The notes under the pieces are model-generated. The model worked only from the letters and a program-made list of their open reading frames with translations, did no database searches and had not been told where the DNA came from. Below, piece by piece: positions 16,783 through 24,477 of a DNA stretch of 64,000 bases. Source of the DNA: Streptomyces venezuelae ATCC 10712 (GTDB lineage Bacteria; Actinomycetota; Actinomycetes; Streptomycetales; Streptomycetaceae); contig NZ_CP029197.1 of assembly GCF_008639165.1 (NCBI RefSeq), positions 4,840,001 through 4,904,000 of the forward strand. The letters are read 5' to 3'. How positions within the stretch are numbered: the first letter of the stretch is position 1; every line of letters starts with the position of its first letter. The position numbers and the translations under genes are program-made.

Positions 16783-17517
16783 TCAGAGCGTTCCCGTGTC
16801 CCGGAGCTTCGTCGCGACGGCCGACACGTCGTCGAGGGCCCGCCGCAGGAGTCCGTCGCCGAAGGTGATCCGCGTGGCGCCGAGGCGGCCGAGTTCGGCG
16901 AAGGACGGGCCGCCCGGGACGGCGAGGGCGTTGAGCGGGAGGTCGCCGAGGGCGGCGCGCAGGGCCGGGAGGTCGGCCGGCGGCGCCGCGATCGGGTAGA
17001 CGCAGTCCGCGCCCGCCGCCGCGTACCGCCGGGCGCGGTCGATCGCCGCGTCCAGGGGCTCCGGCACCCGGCGGATGTACACGTCCACGCGCGCGTTGAC
17101 GAAGAGCCCGGGGCCGGCCGCCGCCCGCACCTCCGCGAGCCGGTCGGCCTGCGCCGAGGGGTCCGTGAGGTCGCCGGCCGGGCCGGTGTCCTCCAGGTTC
17201 ACCCCGACGGCCCCCGACTCCCATACGCGCTCCACCAGTTCGGCGGCGGACAGCCCGTAACCGCCCTCCAGGTCCGCCGTGACGGGCACGGAGACGGAGC
17301 GGACGATCCGGGCCACGGCGGCGAACATCTCCGCCGCCGGGGTCGCCCCGTCCTCGTACCCGAGCGAGGCGGCGATCCCGGCGCTCGGCGTGGCGAGCGC
17401 GGGATGCCCGGCGGCCTCGAAGGCACGGGCGCTCGCCGCGTCCCAGGGACCGGGCAGTACCAGCGGATCGCCGGCCGCCCGGTCCCGGTGGAGGGCGCGC
17501 AGGGCCTCGGCGGTCAT
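16783..17517 (-). CDS. PEP mutase/isocitrate lyase-family enzyme
   Basis: 244 aa, a TIM-barrel C-C bond lyase or phosphonomutase-like protein. Key stretches are LVLPGPWDAASARAFEAAG, SAGIAASLGYEDG, then VTADLEGGYG (metal-binding Asp/Glu) and VGVNLEDTG. The family KKCGH-type catalytic loop is absent: it reads GDLTDPSAQADRL, as in the large group of uncharacterised Streptomyces homologs, so PEP mutase activity is unlikely. A hydrolase or lyase acting on an oxalacetate-like acid is more plausible. The start ATG overlaps the upstream gene stop (ATGA), so it is coupled to the AhpD-like gene. Confidence 0.85.
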   Translation of the reverse strand: MTAEALRALHRDRAAGDPLVLPGPWDAASARAFEAAGHPALATPSAGIAASLGYEDGATPAAEMFAAVARIVRSVSVPVTADLEGGYGLSAAELVERVWESGAVGVNLEDTGPAGDLTDPSAQADRLAEVRAAAGPGLFVNARVDVYIRRVPEPLDAAIDRARRYAAAGADCVYPIAAPPADLPALRAALGDLPLNALAVPGGPSFAELGRLGATRITFGDGLLRRALDDVSAVATKLRDTGTL

Positions 17518-18023
17518 GCCGGGCGCGGGGTGTAGTGGCCGGGCGTCATCCGGGTGGTGACGGCGATCCGGTTCCAGGCGTTGATCACGACGATCGCGCT
17601 GATGACCCGGGCGAGTTCGGTCTCGTCGAAGTGCGCGGCGGCGCGGGCGTAGACCTCGTCGGGCACGAAGCCGTCGGTGAGGACGGTGACGGCCTCGGTG
17701 AGGTCGAGGGCGGCCAGCTCCCGCTCGGTGTAGAAGTGCCGGGACTCCTGCCAGGCGGAGAGCTGCACGATCCGCTCGACGGTCTCGCCCTCGGCGAGCG
17801 CGTCCTTGCTGTGCATGTCGATGCAGAACGCGCAGTGGTTGATCTGCGAGGCCCGGATCTTGATCAGGTGGTAGAGGGTGGGGTCGATGTCCTTCGCGGC
17901 CGCCGTCTCCAGGCGGAGCATGGCCCGGTAGAACTCGGGGACGCGCTCGGCGAGCGGGAGCCGGGGGGCGTGCTCGTGGGCGTACTCGGTCTTCGCGGTC
18001 AGGGTGTCCGTGTGCGTCGTCAT
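17514..18023 (-). CDS. Carboxymuconolactone decarboxylase/AhpD-like protein
   Basis: 169 aa, ATG at 18023. The all-helical AhpD-like fold is indicated by IKIRASQINHCAFCIDMHSKDA, which contains the CxxC and downstream His of alkylhydroperoxidase-like proteins. The end motif VVINAWNRIAVTTRM is typical of the CMD family. Likely a thiol-dependent peroxidase or reductase in the cytosol. It is first of two genes with the PEP-mutase-like enzyme, divergent from a MocR regulator whose start lies only 46 bp away, so that regulator probably controls it. Confidence 0.9.
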   Translation of the reverse strand: MTTHTDTLTAKTEYAHEHAPRLPLAERVPEFYRAMLRLETAAAKDIDPTLYHLIKIRASQINHCAFCIDMHSKDALAEGETVERIVQLSAWQESRHFYTERELAALDLTEAVTVLTDGFVPDEVYARAAAHFDETELARVISAIVVINAWNRIAVTTRMTPGHYTPRPA

Positions 18024-18069
18024 GCCTTCACCGTACGAGTGAGGTGGCGCAGGAGTATGGTCCATTCGC

Positions 18070-19701
18070 ATGGCGAACGAGTGGGCCACTTTCGGGGCCG
18101 ACCTCCATCTGGAACTGCGGGGCACGCGGCTGCGGGCCGGGCTCATGGACGCCCTGCGGGAGGCGGTGCGGAGCGGACGGCTTGAGGCGGGCACCCGGCT
18201 GCCGTCCTCCCGGTCGCTCGCCGCCGACCTCGGGATGGCCCGCAACACCGTCGCCGACGCGTACGCCGAGCTGGTCGCCGAGGGCTGGCTCACCGCGCGG
18301 CAGGGCTCGGGAACCCGCGTCGCCCGCCGCACCGAGCCACGCGACGAACCGCGCCGCGCGGGGGCGGGCCGTACGGGAGCCGGCCGTACGGGCGCGGGAC
18401 GGACGGGAGCCGGCCGCGCGGAAGGGGGCCGTACGGGAGCCGGCCGTACGGGCGCGGGACGGACGGGAGCCGGCCGCGCGGAAGGGGGCCGTACGGGAGC
18501 CGGCCGTACGGGCGCGGGCCGCACCGGGCCGCCGCCCGCGCCCGCGCCCGCGCGCCCCGCCTCGGCGGACCCGCCCACGCTCTCCCTGCCCCGGCCCGCA
18601 CGGCCCGCCCACAACCTCAAGGCCGGCACCCCCGACCTGGCCTCCTTCCCGCGCGCGGAGTGGCTCAAGGCGTACCGCCGGGCGCTCACCGCCGCCCCGA
18701 ACGAGGCCTTCGGGTACGGCGATCCGCGCGGCCGTGTCGAACTGCGCACCGTCCTCGCCGAGTACCTCGCCCGCGCGCGGGGCGTGTACGTCCGGCCCGA
18801 GCGGATCGTCGTCTGCGCGGGCTTCGTGCACGGCCTGATGCTGATGGGGCAGGTGCTGCGGAACCGGGGCGTGCGGGACGTCGCGGTCGAGTCGTACGGG
18901 CTCGGCCTCCACGCCGGACTGCTCACCGGGGCCGGACTCGGCATCCCGGTCCTGCCCTTCGACGAACGCGGCACCCGCGTCGAGGAGTTGGCGGCGGGCG
19001 GCGCCGGACCGCTCGGCTCGGCCGGGGCGGTCCTGATGACGGCCGCCCACCAGTTCCCGCTCGGGGGCGCCCTGCCGCCGGACCGGCGGGCGGCCGTCGT
19101 CGACTGGGCGCGCGCCACGGGCGGTTTCGTCCTGGAGGACGACTACGACGGGGAGTTCCGCTACGACCGCCAGCCCGTCGGCGCGCTCCAGGGGCTCGAC
19201 CCGGAGCGCGTCGTCTACCTCGGCACCGCGAGCAAGTCCCTCGCCCCGGGGCTCCGGCTCGCGTGGATGGTGCTGCCGGAGAGCCTGGTGGACGAGGTGG
19301 CGGCGGCGAAGGGGGCCGTGGACTGGGTGTCGAGCGCGCCGGACCAGCTGGCGTTCGCGGAGTTCCTGGCCTCGGGGGCGTACGACCGGCACGTACGGGC
19401 GATGCGGCTGCGGTACCGGCGGCGCCGGGACCAGCTTGTCGCGGCGGTGGCCGAGCACTCCCCGGAGACCCGGGTCAGCGGGATCGCGGCCGGTCTCCAC
19501 GCCGTCCTCGCGCTGCCGCCCGGCACCGAGCAGGCCACCCTGCGGGCCGCCGCCTGGAACGGCCTCGCCGTCCAGGGCGTCAACCAGTTCCGCCGCCCGA
19601 CGGTCCCGGAGACCCTCGACGGACTGGTCGTCGGCTACGCGACACCCCCGGACAGCGCGTGGCACAGCGCCCTGGAAGCCCTCCGCCGCATCCTGCCGTA
19701 G
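18070..19701 (+). CDS. MocR/PdxR-type transcriptional regulator
   Basis: 543 aa. The N-terminal GntR-type winged helix (about 15-85) shows LREAVRSGRLEAGTRLPSSR, LAADLGMARNTVADAYAEL and LTARQGSGTRV. The linker (about 95-165) is a GAGRT tandem repeat. The C-terminal fold-type-I aminotransferase-like domain has FGYGDPRGRVELRTVLAEYL, VLEDDYDGEFRY and the PLP lysine in YLGTASKSLAPGLRLAW (K389). Such proteins sense PLP or a PLP adduct. The start ATG at 18070 lies 46 bp from the divergent AhpD-like gene, the most likely target along with itself. Confidence 0.95.
   Translation: MANEWATFGADLHLELRGTRLRAGLMDALREAVRSGRLEAGTRLPSSRSLAADLGMARNTVADAYAELVAEGWLTARQGSGTRVARRTEPRDEPRRAGAGRTGAGRTGAGRTGAGRAEGGRTGAGRTGAGRTGAGRAEGGRTGAGRTGAGRTGPPPAPAPARPASADPPTLSLPRPARPAHNLKAGTPDLASFPRAEWLKAYRRALTAAPNEAFGYGDPRGRVELRTVLAEYLARARGVYVRPERIVVCAGFVHGLMLMGQVLRNRGVRDVAVESYGLGLHAGLLTGAGLGIPVLPFDERGTRVEELAAGGAGPLGSAGAVLMTAAHQFPLGGALPPDRRAAVVDWARATGGFVLEDDYDGEFRYDRQPVGALQGLDPERVVYLGTASKSLAPGLRLAWMVLPESLVDEVAAAKGAVDWVSSAPDQLAFAEFLASGAYDRHVRAMRLRYRRRRDQLVAAVAEHSPETRVSGIAAGLHAVLALPPGTEQATLRAAAWNGLAVQGVNQFRRPTVPETLDGLVVGYATPPDSAWHSALEALRRILP
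18367..18519 (+). repeat. 60-bp coding tandem repeat in MocR linker
   Basis: Two identical 60-bp units (18367-18426, 18427-18486) and a partial third (18487-18519). Each holds four 15-bp subunits encoding GRTGA-type pentads, one variant reading GRAEG. The linker grows in whole codons, so the frame is kept. Confidence 0.93.
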
Positions 19702-19725
19702 CCCCGGCCCCCGGCGGAGCGCTCC

Positions 19726-20607
19726 CTAAGCCCCCCGCCGGGGTCCCGGCCTCCGGTCCGTGGGGGGCGGGGTGACGGCGGGCGGGGGCGTCTGTGGGGG
19801 TTCGCCGAAGCGGGCCAGGGTCAGGGAGCCCGCCACCGCGATGGCGAAGCCGGTCACCGCCAGCCAGCCGAGACCCTCACGGGTCCGGTCGCCGAGCCAG
19901 GCCACGCCGATGATCGCGGGCCCCACCGTCTCGCCGAGCACCGCGCCCGCCGTGGCCGTGGTCACCGCGCCGCGCTGGAGCGCCGAGGTCAGCAGCAGGA
20001 ACGCGGCGCCGCCGCCCACCAGGAGCGCGTACCAGACCGGATCGGCGAAGTCGATGCCGTCGATCAGCCGGACCGCGACCTCCACCACCCCGAAGCCGAA
20101 GCCCGCGCCCAGGCCGAGGACGAGCGCGCGGGGCTTCTCCGGCAGCCGCCCGCCCACCACGCCGAGCAGCAGCACCCCGAAGGAGCTCGCGAGCAGCGCC
20201 CAGGGCAGCCACGAGGGGCCGTCCTCGTGGCCCTCCTTCCCGGAGGCGAGGGCCAGCAGCGCGAGCCCCGCGCAGACCACGCCGACCGCCGTCCACTCCA
20301 CCCGGCTCAGCCGCACCCGCAGCACCCGGGAGGCGATGACCGCCGTGACGGCCAGGCTGGCGGCGAGGGCCGCGCCCACCACGTAGATGGGCAGGGTCCG
20401 CAGGGCCACGATCTGGAGGACGAAGCCGAGCCCGTCCATGCCGAGCCCGGCGACGTACCGCCACTGCCGCAGGGCGCGCAACATCAGCGCGACGTCGACA
20501 CCCCCACCGGTTCCGGGTGTCGCGGCCCGCGCCGCCATCGCCTGCAGAACCGAGGCCGCGCCGAAACAGACGGACGAGGCGAGCGCACAAATCATCCCGA
20601 GAAGCAC
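19726..20607 (-). CDS. EamA/DMT-type integral membrane protein
   Basis: 293 aa with about ten hydrophobic helices in two halves (CALASSVCFGAASVLQAMAAR; ALRTLPIYVVGAALAASLAV; WTAVGVVCAGLALLALASG; GLGWLAVTGFAIAVAGSLTL). This is the drug/metabolite transporter layout. A Pro-rich cytoplasmic tail closes it. The start is GTG at 20607 (MLLGMICAL). The substrate is unknown. It is convergent with the MocR gene and divergent from the lipoprotein gene at 20687, 79 bp away. Confidence 0.85.
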   Translation of the reverse strand: MLLGMICALASSVCFGAASVLQAMAARAATPGTGGGVDVALMLRALRQWRYVAGLGMDGLGFVLQIVALRTLPIYVVGAALAASLAVTAVIASRVLRVRLSRVEWTAVGVVCAGLALLALASGKEGHEDGPSWLPWALLASSFGVLLLGVVGGRLPEKPRALVLGLGAGFGFGVVEVAVRLIDGIDFADPVWYALLVGGGAAFLLLTSALQRGAVTTATAGAVLGETVGPAIIGVAWLGDRTREGLGWLAVTGFAIAVAGSLTLARFGEPPQTPPPAVTPPPTDRRPGPRRGA

Positions 20608-20686
20608 GAAACGACTCTAGGCGCTGCGGCCGGAAACCACCGGCCTACACTGTGCGGTCGCGACTGCGAAGGGGAGGGTGAAGGCC

Positions 20687-20980
20687 ATGCGGAGGCTGAG
20701 GTCGAGCACGGTGGTGCTCGGCGGGATGGGTGTGCTCGCGGCGACGATCACCGCGTGCGGCTCCGAGCCGGACAAGCGGTGCGTCGACCCGCTGACCCGG
20801 GAGTCGCTGCCCAGCTACGAGTGCCGTTCCGGCGGCGGGGACGACGACGGCAGCACCACCACCCGGGGCTCGTACTACTACGGCGGCTCCATACGCGACA
20901 ACAAGGTGAGCGGCGGCAGCTTCGACAAGAAGGCCGTCGACACCGGCGGTTTCGGCTGCTCCGGTTCCGGCGGCGGCTGA
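20687..20980 (+). CDS. Small lipoprotein
   Basis: 97 aa from ATG at 20687 (GGGGAGG ends 9 bases upstream; GTG at 20678 is also open). A signal peptide ends in the lipobox ITAC (VLAATITACGSEP), giving a lipid-anchored protein. The mature part has four more Cys (KRCVDP, YECRSG, FGCSG), an acidic patch and a GSYYYGG segment, ending Gly-rich. It starts 14 bases before the ATP-grasp gene. The pairing recalls E. coli ygiB-ygiC, where a small lipoprotein precedes a GSP-synthase-like protein; that comparison is inference. Confidence 0.8.
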   Translation: MRRLRSSTVVLGGMGVLAATITACGSEPDKRCVDPLTRESLPSYECRSGGGDDDGSTTTRGSYYYGGSIRDNKVSGGSFDKKAVDTGGFGCSGSGGG

Positions 20981-20994
20981 GAAGGGCCAGGCAC

Positions 20995-22179
20995 ATGCGA
21001 CGGCACACGATCGAGCCCCGGCCCGGCTGGCAGCAGACCGTGGAGGAGCAGGGGCTCGTCTACCCCCTGACCCGCCACCCGGACGGTTCGCTGCGCCCGT
21101 ACTGGGACGAGAGCGCGTACTACTCCTTCACCCTGCCCGAGGTCGAGGCCCTGGAGGAGGTCGTGGAGGAGCTGCACGCGATGTGTCTGGCGGCCGCCGC
21201 GCACATCGTCGAGCGGGACCGGTTCGCCGAGCTCGGCATCACCGATCCGAAGCTCGTCTCCCTGGTCGCCGAGTCCTGGCGGCGCCGCGCCGAACTGCCG
21301 TCCCTCTACGGCCGGTTCGACCTCCGGTACGACGGTACGGGCCCGGCCAAGATGCTGGAGTACAACGCCGACACCCCCACCTCGCTCGTGGAGGCGGCGA
21401 GCCCGCAGTGGTTCTGGATGGAGGAGCGCTTCCCGGGCGCCGACCAGTGGAACTCCCTCCACGAACGGCTCGTCGAGGCCTGGCGCAGGCAGGCCCCCCT
21501 GCTGCCCCCCGGCCCCCTCCACTTCGCGCACTCGGACGGCGACGAGCTCGGCGAGGACCTGATGACGGTCGCGTACCTGCGGGAGACCGCCCAGCAGGCC
21601 GGGATCGACACCGAGGCGCTCTCCGTCGAACGGATCGGCTGGGACCGGCTCTCGCGCCGCTTCGTGGACGACCGGCTCCGCTTCATCCGCAGCTGCTTCA
21701 AGCTCTACCCGTGGGAGTGGCTGACCACCGACCGTTTCGGCGGGCACGTCCTCGACACCCTCGACAACGGCGGCGGCACCGGCACGACCTGCTGGATCGA
21801 GCCCGCCTGGAAGATGCTGCTCTCCAACAAGGCGCTCCTGGCGGTCCTGTGGGAGCTCTACCCGGGGCACCCCAACCTGCTGCCCGCCTACCTCGACGGC
21901 CCGCGTGAACTCGCCACGACCGCCGGCTGGGTGGCCAAGCCGCTGCTCGGCCGTGAGGGGGCGGGCGTCACGCTGCACGAGGCCGGCACGGAGCCGTTCG
22001 TACGGGACGGGGAGGCCTGCTGCTACCAGGAGCTGGCCCCGCTGCCCGACTTCGACGGCAACCGGGTGGTGCTCGGCGCGTGGGTCGTCGAGGACGAGGC
22101 GGCGGGCCTCGGCATCCGGGAGTCGGCGGGCCCCGTCACCGACGAGTACGCCCGCTTCCTCCCGCACGTGATCCTGTAG
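20995..22179 (+). CDS. Glutathionylspermidine synthase-like ATP-grasp protein
   Basis: 394 aa from ATG at 20995. The sequence follows the GSP_synth family (YgiC/YjfC type): ITDPKLVSLVAESWRRR, YGRFDLRYDG, then KMLEYNADTPTSLVEAA (ATP-grasp metal site), EPAWKMLLSNKALLAVLWE, and VAKPLLGREGAGVTL (ATP-binding). The amidase domain of true bifunctional GSP synthase is absent. It probably ligates an amine to a peptide carboxylate, substrate unknown. It is the second gene with the lipoprotein. The stop is 6 bp from the convergent deacetylase stop. Confidence 0.9.
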   Translation: MRRHTIEPRPGWQQTVEEQGLVYPLTRHPDGSLRPYWDESAYYSFTLPEVEALEEVVEELHAMCLAAAAHIVERDRFAELGITDPKLVSLVAESWRRRAELPSLYGRFDLRYDGTGPAKMLEYNADTPTSLVEAASPQWFWMEERFPGADQWNSLHERLVEAWRRQAPLLPPGPLHFAHSDGDELGEDLMTVAYLRETAQQAGIDTEALSVERIGWDRLSRRFVDDRLRFIRSCFKLYPWEWLTTDRFGGHVLDTLDNGGGTGTTCWIEPAWKMLLSNKALLAVLWELYPGHPNLLPAYLDGPRELATTAGWVAKPLLGREGAGVTLHEAGTEPFVRDGEACCYQELAPLPDFDGNRVVLGAWVVEDEAAGLGIRESAGPVTDEYARFLPHVIL

Positions 22180-22185
22180 CCGCTG

Positions 22186-22881
22186 CTACTCGGGGACGTA
22201 GTCCCGCAGCGGGGCCGGTGTGAGGCCGGCCGCCTCGGCGGCGTCCAGGGCCCGCTTGAGGTCCTGCGTCACCGTTTCGTTGAAGTGCAGCAGGATGATG
22301 TCGCCGGCCTTGAGCGCCGGGGCCGGCGGGGTCCACTGCCCCCAGGTCGTGAGGTCGTACGTCCAGGTGACCAGCGCCTTCGCGCCGCAGGCGCGGGCCG
22401 TGGTCCGGGTGGTCGCGTCGTACGTGCCGTACGGCGGGCGCAGCAGCCGTGGCCCGTCGCCGAACCGGGCCAGGTGCTGGTCGCGCGCCCCGCAGACCTC
22501 CGCCTTCTGCCCGGCGACGTCGAGCGTGGTCAGGTCGGGGTGGTTGACGGTGTGGTTCTCGACGCGGGACCGGCCCTGGTCCAGCAGTGTGTGGAAGTAA
22601 CCGGAGTCGTACGCGTACGCGCCCGGCAGCAGGAAGAGCGAGGCGGGCACCCGGCGGTCGAGCAGCAGTTTCGCCGCGGCGGGGTCGTGGAACCAGCCGT
22701 CGTCGATGGTGATGAAGACGACCGGGTCGGTGGTCTCGACGTGCGAGACCACCGGGACGGGCTCGGGCCAGGCCGCCCGGGGGGCGGCGTGCGCGGGCCC
22801 CGTGACCGCGCCGAGGAGCGCGAGCGGGACGAGGGCGGCGAGCGCGGCACGCACGGCGTGACGCAGACGGAGTCTCGGCAT
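22186..22881 (-). CDS. Secreted polysaccharide deacetylase
   Basis: 231 aa with a Sec signal peptide (LRHAVRAALAALVPLALLGAVTGPAHAA, cut near 33). NodB homology motifs are FITIDDGWFHD (metal Asp), HTVNHPDLTTL (metal His pair), RPPYGTYDATTR and the late ILLHFNETV. It removes acetyl groups from peptidoglycan, chitin or a related glycan outside the cell. The size is minimal and the catalytic set complete. It may act with other wall enzymes of the window. Confidence 0.93.
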   Translation of the reverse strand: MPRLRLRHAVRAALAALVPLALLGAVTGPAHAAPRAAWPEPVPVVSHVETTDPVVFITIDDGWFHDPAAAKLLLDRRVPASLFLLPGAYAYDSGYFHTLLDQGRSRVENHTVNHPDLTTLDVAGQKAEVCGARDQHLARFGDGPRLLRPPYGTYDATTRTTARACGAKALVTWTYDLTTWGQWTPPAPALKAGDIILLHFNETVTQDLKRALDAAEAAGLTPAPLRDYVPE

Positions 22882-22983
22882 GTCCGCATCATTGGCCTAG
22901 ACCAACTGCCGTGTCAATGACCCGAGTTGCCCCGCCACGCCCACCCCTGCGCGCCCACCGGCCGCCCCCTCGAACGGAGTTCC

Positions 22984-24192
22984 TCACTCCTCCGACAGCA
23001 CGCCCCGCAACTGCTCGAGACCCCAGTCCAGATCCTCCTTCGAGATCACCAGCGGCGGCGCGATCCGGATCGTCGAACCGTGGGTGTCCTTCACCAGGAC
23101 ACCCCGCTCCATCAGCTTCTCCGAGATCTCCCGGCCCGTGCCGTGCGAGGGCGCGATGTCCACCCCGGCCCACAGCCCGCGCCCGCGCACCGCCTCCACC
23201 GCGCCGCCGCCCACGAGCAGCCCCAGCTCCGCGTGCAGGTGCTCGCCCAGCTCCGCCGCCCGCTCCTGGTACTCGCCCGTCCGCAGCATCGCGATCACCT
23301 CGAGGGCCACCGCGCAGGCCAGCGGATTCCCGCCGAACGTCGAACCGTGCTCACCCGGCCGGAACACCCCGAGCACGTCCCGGTCGGCGACCACCGCCGA
23401 CACCGGCACCACCCCGCCACCCAGCGCCTTCCCCAGGATGTACACATCGGGCACCACACCCTCGTGCTCGCACGCGAACGTCCGGCCCGTCCGGCCCAGG
23501 CCCGACTGGATCTCGTCCGCCATGAACAGCACGTTCCGCCGGAGCGTCAGCTCCCGCACCCCCGCCAGATAACCGGCCGGCGGCACCAGGACCCCCGCCT
23601 CGCCCTGGATCGGTTCGAGCAGCACCGCCACCGTGTTCTCGGTGACCGCCGCCTCCATCGCCGTCAGGTCCCCGTACGGCACGATCTCGAACCCCGGCGT
23701 GTACGGCCCGAAGTGGTCCCGTGCCTCGTGGTCCGTGGAGAAGCTGACGACCGTCGTCGTCCGGCCGTGGAAGTTGTTCGCCGCCACCACGATCTTCGCG
23801 TGCCCGTCCGGCACGCCCTTCACCTCGTACCCCCACTTCCGGGCGGTCTTCACGGCCGTCTCGACCGCCTCCGCCCCCGTGTTCATCGGCAGCACCGCCT
23901 CCTTCCCGCACAGCTCGGCGAGCCGCGCGCAGAACTCCGCGAACCGGTCGTGGTGGAAGGCCCGCGAGGTCAGCGTCACCCGCTCCAGCTGCGCCTTCGC
24001 GGCGTCGATCAGACGCCGGTTGCCGTGCCCGAAGTTGAGCGCCGAGTAGCCCGCGAGCATGTCGAGGTAGCGGCGCCCCTCGACATCGGTCATCCAGGCG
24101 CCGTCCGCCGAAGCGACGACGACCGGCAGGGGGTGGTAGTTGTGAGCGCTGTGCGCCTCCGCCGAAGCGATCGCGTCTTGTGTGCTCGACAC
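22984..24192 (-). CDS. rocD: Ornithine aminotransferase
   Basis: 402 aa, class-III PLP aminotransferase converting ornithine to glutamate semialdehyde. Landmarks are YHPLPVVVASADGAWMTDVEG, YSALNFGHGN, ANNFHGRTTTVVSFS, LFMADEIQSGLGRTG and the PLP lysine in YILGKALGGGVVPVSA (K255). HGSTFGGNPLACAVALEV is typical of RocD. Start GTG at 24192. It is divergent from glyA, with 285 bp between them. Acetylornithine aminotransferase is the other possibility, but the motif set favours RocD. Confidence 0.93.
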   Translation of the reverse strand: MSSTQDAIASAEAHSAHNYHPLPVVVASADGAWMTDVEGRRYLDMLAGYSALNFGHGNRRLIDAAKAQLERVTLTSRAFHHDRFAEFCARLAELCGKEAVLPMNTGAEAVETAVKTARKWGYEVKGVPDGHAKIVVAANNFHGRTTTVVSFSTDHEARDHFGPYTPGFEIVPYGDLTAMEAAVTENTVAVLLEPIQGEAGVLVPPAGYLAGVRELTLRRNVLFMADEIQSGLGRTGRTFACEHEGVVPDVYILGKALGGGVVPVSAVVADRDVLGVFRPGEHGSTFGGNPLACAVALEVIAMLRTGEYQERAAELGEHLHAELGLLVGGGAVEAVRGRGLWAGVDIAPSHGTGREISEKLMERGVLVKDTHGSTIRIAPPLVISKEDLDWGLEQLRGVLSEE

Positions 24193-24306
24193 GGGATCTC
24201 CGTTCGTCCTGCGGCTCGGGGGGGTGACCCCGACGAGGGGGTGTGGCCCCTGTTTCTATCGTCGCTCGGATGCCGGACCGGGAAACCTCGCGCGCGGCGC
24301 GCCCGC

Positions 24307-24312
24307 TACTCT
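24307..24312 (+). promoter_or_regulatory. Putative -10 of the glyA transcript
   Basis: TACTCT lies 7 bases before the proposed aptamer start, in a good position for a start site near 24319. No convincing -35 is visible. Confidence 0.4.
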
Positions 24313-24318
24313 GAAAAC

Positions 24319-24420
24319 ACGCACGGCGACTGGCGTACGGGGAAGCGACCCCGGGGGAGCCGTGCGCGGCAGACCACGGGACGCCGCCCGCCTGGGCGTC
24401 ACGGGACCGAAGTCCCGCGT
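24319..24420 (+). promoter_or_regulatory. ZTP (pfl-type) riboswitch upstream of glyA
   Basis: The segment holds the pfl consensus parts in order. P1 is GCACGGC (24321-24327) with GCCGTGC (24359-24365). The conserved GACTGGCG comes right after the 5' arm. An internal GGGG/CCCC stem with loop AAGCGA precedes GGGGGAGCC. The 3' domain is a GACGC..GCGTC hairpin enclosing the hallmark CCGCCTGGGC (24385-24400). It is followed by a CGGGAC-CGAA-GTCCCG hairpin that may act as expression platform. ZTP riboswitches (Rfam RF01750) sense AICAR triphosphate and turn on one-carbon genes including glyA, so context agrees. Boundaries are approximate. Confidence 0.85.
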
Positions 24421-24477
24421 GGCGCCGCGCCTCCCACGCAGTGCCCCGGGACCCGCCCACGCCCGGAGGACACCACC

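Noticed and set aside
18355..18530. Regular repeats resembling a CRISPR array
   Set aside because: Units are contiguous without unique spacers, in coding frame, and no cas genes are present.
24301..24420. Glycine riboswitch before glyA
   Set aside because: The tandem glycine-aptamer cores are missing, while all pfl/ZTP core elements are present in order.
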